The translations under genes were made by a program, and so were the position numbers. Source: Candidatus Omnitrophota bacterium (GTDB lineage: Bacteria > Omnitrophota > Gorgyraeia > B26-G9). Taken from it: a DNA stretch of 5,392 nucleotides. Location of the stretch: contig JAGLQQ010000254.1 of the NCBI GenBank assembly GCA_023136735.1, forward strand, positions 1-5,392, written 5' to 3'. Under the pieces are notes generated by a model. The model did not search any database, was not told where the DNA came from, and was given only the letters and a program-made list of their open reading frames with translations. Shown here piece after piece: positions 1-4,731 of the stretch (position 1 is its first letter; every line of letters begins with the position of its first letter).

Positions 1-147
1 CAACAAAATCAACGACTTACAAAAATTCGCGGAAAACATTCTACATCCGTACCTACGGATGACCCTTGGTTTGCGCTCTACAAAGTTCTCAAACCATTCC
101 TTATAACTGTTTTCCGTCCTGAATTGACTTGATGATGCGGACTCTCC

Positions 148-184
148 CTCGCCCCGTTAGAAGCAAAGTTTCTAACGGGGCGAG
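148..184. repeat. Perfect hairpin, CCCCGTTAGA-type palindromic element copy 1
   Basis: The left arm 148-162 (CTCGCCCCGTTAGAA) and right arm 170-184 (TTCTAACGGGGCGAG) are perfectly complementary over 15 bp, with a 7-nt loop (163-169). Neither strand has a T-run after the stem, so a classic intrinsic terminator is unlikely. The core CCCCGTTAGA...TCTAACGGGG recurs at the ends of two other hairpins in this window (2178-2230 and 3896-3961). This points to a dispersed palindromic repeat family, of REP or MITE type, rather than a one-off structure. Confidence 0.85.
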
Positions 185-233
185 CAAAACCTTTTAACCC
201 AGTACCGAATGCATGCCGTGAATCAAGCTATGC

Positions 234-260
234 TCTGGTTCTGCGGTTATTCTGGTTCTG
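234..260. repeat. Short direct repeat TCTGGTTCTG x2
   Basis: TCTGGTTCTG occurs at 234-243 and again at 251-260, separated by 7 nt (CGGTTAT), giving a 17-nt period. GGTTCT also opens the insertion sequence end at 275. No function can be assigned. Confidence 0.45.
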
Positions 261-274
261 GGCTCATTATTTAA

Positions 275-303
275 GGTTCTTTCTTACTAAGGGTGAAGAA
301 TTT
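275..303 (+). repeat. Left terminal inverted repeat of the ISL3 element
   Basis: It begins GGTTCTTTCTT and contains GGGTGAA at 291-297. Compared with the reverse complement of 1644-1672, the first 11 bases and the GGGTGAA block are identical, and the five mismatches lie at positions 12, 13, 15, 24 and 25 of the repeat. Confidence 0.88.
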
Positions 304-361
304 AATGTAAAGCGTTGAAGTGCTTGAAGAAATAAAAAAAGCACCGATTGCCAATGAAAAA

Positions 362-396
362 CTGATAAAGTTTGTTTGAGAAAACGAATTTATCAG
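362..396 (+). promoter_or_regulatory. Stem-loop that can mask the transposase ribosome binding site
   Basis: CTGATAAA (362-369) is the exact reverse complement of TTTATCAG (389-396). A further short GTTT/AAAC pairing is possible inside (370-373 with 382-385). The right arm covers the first two bases of the AGGAGG Shine-Dalgarno sequence at 395-400. Several insertion sequences are known to use such hairpins to keep read-through transcripts from being translated. That this one does so is inference. Confidence 0.45.
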
Positions 397-406
397 GAGG
401 CAACCG

Positions 407-844
407 ATGCAACGATATAGTATCACACAGGCGTTATGCCTGCCAGAGTATAAAATAATAGGGATTTTATCAGATTCTGACCAAGAGATGCATTTACAGA
501 TACGTCCGTATAAACGAAAAAAGGCAAAGTGTTCGGGATGCGGAGAATATCACTATGGGCAAAAGATTCATAGCTTCAAAGAAGTTATTGTTGAGGATTT
601 GCGATTATTTAGAAAAAGGGTATTTCTTCATGTAATTAAACGTCGGTATCGATGCGTGAAGGACGGACGCCTTTATGTTGAAGCTGTTGACTGGCTAAAA
701 CCACGATGCCGAGTGACTAATAGATTAGCAAAAGAGATTTATCGATTAACTTCAATCGCAACGAATCAGGAAGCAGGATGGTATCTTGGAATGAATGACG
801 AAAAGATTTATCGAATAGATAAGAGCTGTTTAAAAAGAGATTAA
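407..844 (+). CDS. ISL3-family transposase, N-terminal part (zinc-finger and HTH region)
   Basis: This frame holds the first third of an ISL3-family transposase, the enzyme that cuts and joins the element's ends. The start is well supported: AGGAGG at 395-400 lies 6 nt before ATG 407. Residues 42-45 (C-x2-C) begin the zf-ISL3 metal-binding region. Its second half is C83-V-K-D86, where the family often has a second C-x2-C, so the fourth ligand appears to be replaced by Asp. A basic region (residues 65-105) and a predicted helix-turn-helix-like stretch (about 103-140, ending YRIDKSCLK) follow, as expected for DNA binding. The frame stops at TAA 842-844, just past a T TTA AAA slippery site at 829-835. 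After a -1 shift there it reads KKRLIPTPQ and continues into the catalytic half. It lacks the DDE residues, so on its own it would be at most a DNA-binding fragment. Confidence 0.85.
   Translation: MQRYSITQALCLPEYKIIGILSDSDQEMHLQIRPYKRKKAKCSGCGEYHYGQKIHSFKEVIVEDLRLFRKRVFLHVIKRRYRCVKDGRLYVEAVDWLKPRCRVTNRLAKEIYRLTSIATNQEAGWYLGMNDEKIYRIDKSCLKRD
829..835 (+). promoter_or_regulatory. Candidate -1 ribosomal frameshift slippery heptamer (T TTA AAA)
   Basis: In the frame of the upstream ORF the codons read TGT TTA AAA AGA. The bases T829 to A835 form the X XXY YYZ pattern (T TTA AAA) used for -1 frameshifting. A -1 slip moves ribosomes to AAG at 835 and restores the expected transposase sequence with no residues missing. 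No strong downstream stem is visible: only a weak A/U pairing of TTAAT (841-845) with ATTAA (861-865), and no obvious upstream Shine-Dalgarno stimulator. The same region has a run of five A. A sixth A would also restore the frame, so a point deletion or a sequencing error is the main alternative. Confidence 0.45.
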
Positions 845-1644
845 TTCCAACACCGCAATCATTAAATATTAGCGTGGATGAGGTAGCCTGGAAGAAACAT
901 CATCGATATTTAACAAATGTGGTTGATGTGGATGAGAAAGTAATCACTTGGAATGCCAAAGGGCGAAAGGCTGAAGTTTTGAATAAATATTATGAATCGT
1001 TAGGAAAAGAAAATTGTAAAAGGATAGAATCGGTATCTTTAGACGGTGCGAGAACATACATTAGTTCGTCAAATAAATACGCAGTTAATGCATTAATTGT
1101 GTTGGATAGATTCCATGCAGTTCAAAAGATTAATAATGCTATTAACCAAGTGCGTAAGAACAAATTACGAAAAGCAAGAAAACGTGAAGATGAAGAATTG
1201 ATATTGCTAACCAATTGTAAGCAAAGATTCATTTTGTTAAGAAATAAATTAAAACGGTCCGCTCGACAATCAGTGACTCTTGATTATCTTTGCAATATTA
1301 ATCAACCTATCTATAAAGGCATGATCTTGAAAGAAAAGTTTTTGGAGGTGTATGATTTAAAAAGTGAGGATGAAGCAATAACTCACATTTATGAATGGAT
1401 CGACGATGCCTTGGAGAGCGGGTTAAAGCCTTTTGAGAAAATTGCGTGGAGCCTAGTTGAAAAGATTGAATATATCTTGAACTGGTTTATCTCCCAACGA
1501 AGCTCTGCAATCTCAGAAGGGTTTAATAATAAAATCAAAAGACTCAAGCGAATGGCATATGGATATCGAGACATTGAGTACTTTAAGCTAAAAATACATC
1601 AGCATTGTGGTTATCTTAATCCAAGAAGATTTAATATTAACTAA
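835..1644 (+). CDS. ISL3-family transposase, C-terminal catalytic part (DDE_Tnp_ISL3)
   Basis: This frame carries the DDE (RNase H-like) catalytic domain. Coordinates begin at the codon entered after a -1 shift. The first possible independent start is GTG 874, which has no Shine-Dalgarno sequence and encodes the residue just before the first conserved Asp, so independent initiation is unlikely. In the fused 412-residue protein the hallmarks are SVDEVAWKKHHRYLTNVVD (Asp158), VSLD (Asp213), VLDRFHAV (Asp234) and SEGFNNKIKRLKRMAYGYR (Glu371). Asp158, Asp234 and Glu371 are the likely catalytic triad by family pattern. A helical insertion rich in Lys and Arg (about residues 244-290) lies between the second Asp and the Glu, as usual for ISL3. 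The fused length matches the family, and no internal stop or second frameshift is seen. The TAA stop (1642-1644) touches the right inverted repeat. Confidence 0.88.
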   Translation, partial: KRLIPTPQSLNISVDEVAWKKHHRYLTNVVDVDEKVITWNAKGRKAEVLNKYYESLGKENCKRIESVSLDGARTYISSSNKYAVNALIVLDRFHAVQKINNAINQVRKNKLRKARKREDEELILLTNCKQRFILLRNKLKRSARQSVTLDYLCNINQPIYKGMILKEKFLEVYDLKSEDEAITHIYEWIDDALESGLKPFEKIAWSLVEKIEYILNWFISQRSSAISEGFNNKIKRLKRMAYGYRDIEYFKLKIHQHCGYLNPRRFNIN

Positions 1645-1672
1645 AATGTTTCACCCTAAACAAGAAAGAACC
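1644..1672 (-). repeat. Right terminal inverted repeat of the ISL3 element
   Basis: Read on the - strand it begins GGTTCTTTCTTG and contains GGGTGAA, pairing with the left end at 24 of 29 positions. Its inner end overlaps the last base of the transposase stop codon. One further G outside it (position 1673 on the - strand) is not shared with the left side. Confidence 0.88.
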
Positions 1673-1731
1673 CAAAATACCCCATAATTGTCAGAAAGAC
1701 GCCGTGGGCTACAATTATGAACAAATGTGAC

Positions 1732-2139
1732 CTATCTCCATTTAAGCATTCTCCTTATTTTTGTTGGTGGTTTAATTATAAATACAACTGCAGTAAAAAC
1801 AGCAATAATTACCGTAGGAATTAGTATAATTAGCGGGTTGACATCCGGGTAAACTAACTTCTCAATATAATGAATTATAAACGAACCAGGATATCTCAAT
1901 TCAGAATCGTACCCCGCCCTTAACGTGTTTTCCAGTATGGTTAAATGGCAATATCGGCTTAATACCGCCAAAAGCCCAACATAGGCTATGCCGCAAAGAT
2001 GAAGCGCCCTAAATAACCACCAGTCAAAAAATCTCCTCCACCAAAAACCTACCAGAGTAAGGGTAAATCCTACCAGCATAAATAATATCCAGGCAAAATG
2101 TATAACCACAATAATATCAGCGAGAATTTTGTATAGCAT
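1732..2139 (-). CDS. DUF2784 family integral membrane protein
   Basis: This is a 135-residue membrane protein of unknown function that resembles the DUF2784 family. It has hydrophobic segments at about residues 5-31, 42-62 and 101-123, and a basic cytoplasm-type tail (KIRRMLKWR). Family-like features are the N-terminal pattern ADIIVVIHFAWILFMLVG, the CHLTILENTLR segment at 64-74, and YPGSFIIHYIEKLVYPDV at 83-100, with an invariant-looking Cys, Leu-Glu-Asn and His-Tyr. Length is normal for the family. The start is supported by a GAGG Shine-Dalgarno sequence (2145-2148) 5 nt upstream of the ATG. It lies 79 nt downstream of the alpha/beta hydrolase in the same direction, with a palindromic element filling most of the gap. 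The insertion sequence begins about 60 bp past its stop. No reaction or partner can be inferred. Confidence 0.85.
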   Translation of the reverse strand: MLYKILADIIVVIHFAWILFMLVGFTLTLVGFWWRRFFDWWLFRALHLCGIAYVGLLAVLSRYCHLTILENTLRAGYDSELRYPGSFIIHYIEKLVYPDVNPLIILIPTVIIAVFTAVVFIIKPPTKIRRMLKWR

Positions 2140-2177
2140 ATCCGCCTCAAGAATAAACTCTTTTACGGTAATAGTCC

Positions 2178-2230
2178 AAACCCCGTTAGAGATGACGGTT
2201 ACCTTGGGTAACCTATCCCTAACGGAGTTT
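2178..2230. repeat. CCCCGTTAGA-type palindromic element copy 2
   Basis: The outer arms AAACCCCGTTAG (2178-2189) and CTAACGGAGTTT (2219-2230) pair at 11 of 12 positions. Inside, GGTTACC (2197... to about 2203) pairs perfectly with GGTAACC (about 2207-2213) around a short loop. The right arm overlaps the last codons of the hydrolase gene and supplies its TAG stop. On the - strand only three T follow the stem, so it would be a poor intrinsic terminator, though some effect on transcription or mRNA 3' ends is possible. Confidence 0.75.
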
Positions 2231-3034
2231 ACTAAGAAAATTATCTATCTTAGAGCTATATTCTTCCATGGCCATAAAAAAGGCATCATTGTGCCCACCT
2301 TGCATTTGATAAAATTCTTTGGGTTGGGGTGCGGCTTCAAATAACTTCTTACCTAATTTAAACGGCACAATCTCATCATCTTGACTATGAATAATTAACT
2401 TGGGGATAGTGATATTTTTTATCTTTGTTAGCGCGTCATATTTAATTGAAATTATCCATTTAACCGGCAAATATGGAAATAATTCCCTTCCCATATCATA
2501 AGAAGAACTAAACCCGCTCTCAGAGATAAGGGCAGCTACTGTAACGTTAGAAGCCAAATCGATAGCCACATTTGCTCCTATAGATTTTCCATAAATCACA
2601 ATTGCGCCTTTATTAATATTTTTTCTGCTAACTACGTACTTATAAGCTGCCTGGGCATCTCGATAGAGCCCCTCCTCAGCTGGGCTGCCCTGACTTCTTC
2701 CATAACCCCGGTAATCAAAAATAAAAACATTCAGGTTGAGTTTATTGAAGACTTTTATGATTTCAATGCGGTGGCTTATATTTCCCGCATTTCCATGACA
2801 GAATAGCAGCGTGCCTCTGGGATCTTCTGCCGGAATAAACCAACCATTTAACTTCAGGCCATCATCGGTGTTAAAGAAAACATCCTCGTATTTAAGGCCG
2901 GCATCTATAGGAGTAAATTCAATTTCTTTTGTGGGGTAATATATGCCCTTCCTCTCAAAATATTTTAAATAGGCAAACATAAAAACTGAGAATATTAATA
3001 TTGGTATTAAAATCCGATTAAGAATTAACTTCAT
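2219..3034 (-). CDS. Membrane-anchored alpha/beta hydrolase (BEM46/ABHD13-like, COG1073 type)
   Basis: This is a serine hydrolase of the alpha/beta fold whose substrate is unknown (esterase, lipase or peptidase-like). Residues 3-23 form one hydrophobic segment that probably anchors it in the membrane. The catalytic domain follows: the oxyanion-region motif CHGNAGN (79-85), FDYRGYGRSQG (107-116), the nucleophile elbow GKSIGA with Ser151, the acid in HSQDDEIVP (probably Asp220), and His248 in GGHND. All triad residues are in place, and 271 residues is a normal length. The start ATG has no good Shine-Dalgarno sequence (only CAGAG nearby). A mini-ORF upstream ends in TGA overlapping this ATG, so translation could be coupled. 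The last codons, CTC CGT TAG, lie inside a palindromic repeat arm. It is codirectional with the isoaspartate methyltransferase upstream (61-nt gap) and the DUF2784 gene downstream. Confidence 0.88.
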   Translation of the reverse strand: MKLILNRILIPILIFSVFMFAYLKYFERKGIYYPTKEIEFTPIDAGLKYEDVFFNTDDGLKLNGWFIPAEDPRGTLLFCHGNAGNISHRIEIIKVFNKLNLNVFIFDYRGYGRSQGSPAEEGLYRDAQAAYKYVVSRKNINKGAIVIYGKSIGANVAIDLASNVTVAALISESGFSSSYDMGRELFPYLPVKWIISIKYDALTKIKNITIPKLIIHSQDDEIVPFKLGKKLFEAAPQPKEFYQMQGGHNDAFFMAMEEYSSKIDNFLSKLR

Positions 3035-3087
3035 ATCTCTGACAATCTCTTTTTCATATTTGTATCACTATAGTAAGGTCTACTCAC
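3031..3087 (-). other. Possible mini-ORF overlapping the hydrolase start
   Basis: From GTG at 3087 (or ATG at 3057) a frame of 18 (or 8) codons runs to a TGA whose bases overlap the hydrolase start as ATGA. The peptide would be MSRPYYSDTNMKKRLSEI. Neither start has a convincing Shine-Dalgarno sequence. It may be chance, or it may let ribosomes re-initiate on the hydrolase gene. Confidence 0.15.
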
Positions 3088-3095
3088 CTTTTTTC

Positions 3096-3857
3096 TTACT
3101 TCTTCACCTCTTCCCCCGTCATAGGTACAAACCTGACAGGAATGATACTGCTAGTCTTTATCTTACCATTTACCTTCTCCAGTAACTTCAACTCCTGCCA
3201 ATGAACCCCTACCGGAATAATCATCCTTCCGCCTTCGGCTAACTGCTCAATCAAAGGTTGTGGAATATTGGCTGGGGCACAGGTAACGATAATGGCATCA
3301 AAAGGTGCGTGTTCTAGCCAGCCAAGATACCCATCGCCGCATTTAACAGTGATATTTCCATATCCTAAATCCTCCAAGGTTTTCTCTGCCTGTATGGCTA
3401 ACGGCTCCAATATCTCAATGGTATAAACCTCTTTAGCCAGTTCTGCTAATATGGCTGCCTGATAACCGGAGCCGGTTCCAATCTCTAAAATTTTCTCATC
3501 ACCATTTAAGTTTAACAGTTCAGTCATTATAGCCACTATATATGGCTGGGAGATTGTCTGCCCTTTTCCAATAGGCAGAGGACCATCACTATAAGCCAAA
3601 TTCTGAAGATGAGCAGGAACAAACAAGTGCCTTTTGACTTTAAACATCGCTTCTAACAGGCGTTCATCCTTAATGCCCCGCGCCTTTATCTGAGTCTCTA
3701 CCATATCTCTTCTTGCTCGAACAAGCACTGGGTTCTCCTCAGATAATTTATGTTCGGCCGTGGCTAAATAGGCACCACCAACCATAAAAGACAAACTAAT
3801 TACCAGAACCAAAACTCGCTTTCCCTGATTAGAAATACTCCTGTTTGAATTACGCAT
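3096..3857 (-). CDS. pcm: Protein-L-isoaspartate O-methyltransferase with N-terminal signal peptide
   Basis: The family transfers a methyl group from S-adenosylmethionine to isoaspartyl residues in damaged proteins, starting their repair. The methyltransferase core begins at about residue 45. Visible motifs are GQTISQPYIVAIMTELL (99-115, the PCMT signature around the active Ser), SAM motif I ILEIGTGSGYQAA (123-135), GDGYLGW (174-180), APFDAIIVTCAP (184-195), IIPVG (213-217) and FVPMTGE (243-249). The core is complete. In addition there is an N-terminal extension: basic residues R2, R6, K13 and R14, a hydrophobic stretch 15-33, and an A-T-A motif ending at 34, all typical of a Sec signal peptide. 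The common cytosolic enzyme has no such extension. AGGAG (3875-3879) lies 17 nt before the ATG, which is too far to be ideal, and no better start is seen. Confidence 0.92.
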   Translation of the reverse strand: MRNSNRSISNQGKRVLVLVISLSFMVGGAYLATAEHKLSEENPVLVRARRDMVETQIKARGIKDERLLEAMFKVKRHLFVPAHLQNLAYSDGPLPIGKGQTISQPYIVAIMTELLNLNGDEKILEIGTGSGYQAAILAELAKEVYTIEILEPLAIQAEKTLEDLGYGNITVKCGDGYLGWLEHAPFDAIIVTCAPANIPQPLIEQLAEGGRMIIPVGVHWQELKLLEKVNGKIKTSSIIPVRFVPMTGEEVKK

Positions 3858-3895
3858 TTCAGATTTTCTTGTTTCTCCTGAATTTACTTTTTCCC

Positions 3896-3961
3896 CCCCC
3901 TTAGAAATCCCTACCGATGGTAAGGCATCCCAAAGTATCGTCGGGATTATTTCTAACGAGG
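3896..3961. repeat. CCCCGTTAGA-type palindromic element copy 3
   Basis: The arms CCCCCTTAGAAAT (3896-3908) and ATTTCTAACGAGG (3949-3961) pair at 11 of 13 positions, and CCC 3909-3911 can pair with GGG 3943-3945. Internal small palindromes (TACC/GGTA at 3912-3922, ATCCC/GGGAT around 3927-3947) add structure. The right arm overlaps the end of the nitroreductase gene and supplies its TAG stop. The left arm merges into a run of eight C (3893-3900). It fills most of the 95-nt gap between the nitroreductase and pcm. Confidence 0.7.
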
Positions 3962-4690
3962 CTTACCAACCGGTATTATATAAAGGGGCTCTTCATCTTT
4001 TACTTCCAGTACTTCTTTAACTGCTTCATCCCCGAAGGCACCGATTGTTACTGTGCCCAACCTTAAGGCCTCTGCCTGCAAATGAACATTTTGACCGGCA
4101 CCTCCCATATCCATAGGGACATAGCGAGCCTCACCGCGCTTGCCATATTTTCTGGTGGTCCGGGAATAGATGGCAGTAACAACTATGCTTATCGGTGCAT
4201 CAGCTACCACCCTCTGGCCCAGAGCTGCCCTCATCAACTGCTGGCGGAAGTCGCCCTCTTTTATCAGGGCGATAGTATGGTCTTGCCACTTGTAATGATA
4301 AATCCCCGCAACTAAACCCTCAACTTCCCCAACAATTAAATATATCTCCAGTGGATAAATGCCCCCGGCAGAAGGGTAAGCCCTGGTTGCCCCGGTGATA
4401 CCATCAACAGTCTCTCCTCCCGCAGCCCAGAGAAGCTGGGATATCTCCTTTAAGGTTAAAGGCTCGTCTTTGTACCTTCTTGTTGACCTTCTTTTAAAGA
4501 TAGCCTCCTCAACAGATACTCGACCCTTATGTTCAGGAGAGGGAAGTCTTATACTGCTTCTCTCCCCGTCAGTTCCTCGAGCAGACTTAGGGAAAAAACG
4601 TTCACTTAAAAATAAACCACCTACTATGGTACCCATTAAAAGAAACAAAAGCCCTATTTTTTTCACCATCTTTTTGCCCACCAGAAACAT
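3953..4690 (-). CDS. Membrane-anchored SagB-type nitroreductase-family oxidoreductase
   Basis: This is an FMN-dependent oxidoreductase of the nitroreductase superfamily, closest to the SagB/ThcOx group. SagB enzymes oxidise azolines in peptide natural products, but many stand-alone homologues have no known substrate, and no peptide precursor or cyclodehydratase gene is visible here. Residues 12-28 are hydrophobic, preceded by K6, K7, K10 and K11, which suggests an N-in signal anchor or signal peptide. A linker reaches to about 57. The core shows KRRSTRRY (66-73, FMN phosphate binding), SAGGIYPLEIYLIV (107-120, the SagB-type hallmark), MDMGGAGQNVHLQAEALRLGTVTIGAF (193-219) and a C-terminal IIPVGKPR. 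Length is normal. ATG 4690 has AAGGA 10 nt upstream. An internal ATG (residue 8) with a GGTGG upstream is an alternative start that keeps the anchor. The stop TAG lies inside a palindromic repeat arm. Confidence 0.88.
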   Translation of the reverse strand: MFLVGKKMVKKIGLLFLLMGTIVGGLFLSERFFPKSARGTDGERSSIRLPSPEHKGRVSVEEAIFKRRSTRRYKDEPLTLKEISQLLWAAGGETVDGITGATRAYPSAGGIYPLEIYLIVGEVEGLVAGIYHYKWQDHTIALIKEGDFRQQLMRAALGQRVVADAPISIVVTAIYSRTTRKYGKRGEARYVPMDMGGAGQNVHLQAEALRLGTVTIGAFGDEAVKEVLEVKDEEPLYIIPVGKPR

Positions 4691-4731
4691 TGTCTACATA
4701 TCCTTTCCATGACACTTGCGTATTATGAGAG

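Larger units (their letters stand above)
1..274. other. Non-coding left flank of the insertion sequence
   Basis: No gene can be supported here. All the open stretches are short and lack a start codon with a ribosome binding site. On the + strand one frame is open from base 1 to a double TGA at 130-135, and the same frame is open again from 136 to about 318. A - strand frame is also open across 1-170. Several frames being open at once argues against any one being coding. A partial gene end at 1-132 cannot be excluded, because the window begins inside it. The recognisable contents are a strong hairpin at 148-184 and a 10-bp direct repeat at 234-260. The insertion sequence starts at about 275. 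Confidence 0.5.
275..1672 (+). mobile_element. ISL3-family insertion sequence
   Basis: The element is about 1398 bp and is bounded by imperfect 29-bp terminal inverted repeats at 275-303 and 1644-1672 (24 of 29 positions match). It contains one transposase gene split into two overlapping frames. ISL3 elements are typically 1.2-1.6 kb with a single transposase of roughly 400-440 residues, inverted repeats starting GG, and 8-bp target duplications. Size, ends and protein all fit. The expected target duplication is not visible: the 8 bases before 275 (TTATTTAA) and after 1672 (CAAAATAC) do not match. The copy may therefore be old, rearranged at one side, or have ends one base off. There is a cargo-free leader of about 100 bp before the transposase, and the gene ends at the right inverted repeat. 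Confidence 0.88.

Noticed and set aside
1..132. Open + strand frame from base 1 to TGA 130-132, possible C-terminal end of a gene
   Set aside because: Another + strand frame and a - strand frame are also largely open here, none matches a family I recognise, and the window edge hides any start.
148..184. Intrinsic transcription terminator
   Set aside because: The stem is strong, but neither strand has a T-run after it (CAAAACC on +, GGAGAG on -), and its arms recur elsewhere as a repeat.
234..260. CRISPR-like or iteron array
   Set aside because: There are only two 10-bp units, with no third copy and no origin-associated gene.
1389..1574. Open frame on the - strand inside the transposase gene
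   Set aside because: It lies fully opposite the conserved DDE domain, and its product has no recognisable family or ribosome binding site.
2129..2344. Open + strand frame across the DUF2784-hydrolase gap
   Set aside because: It overlaps the starts and ends of two well-supported - strand genes and runs through a palindromic repeat.
3953..4690. Thiazole/oxazole-modified peptide (RiPP) biosynthesis cluster based on the SagB-type enzyme
   Set aside because: No precursor peptide, YcaO cyclodehydratase or leader peptidase is in the window, and stand-alone SagB-type proteins are common.
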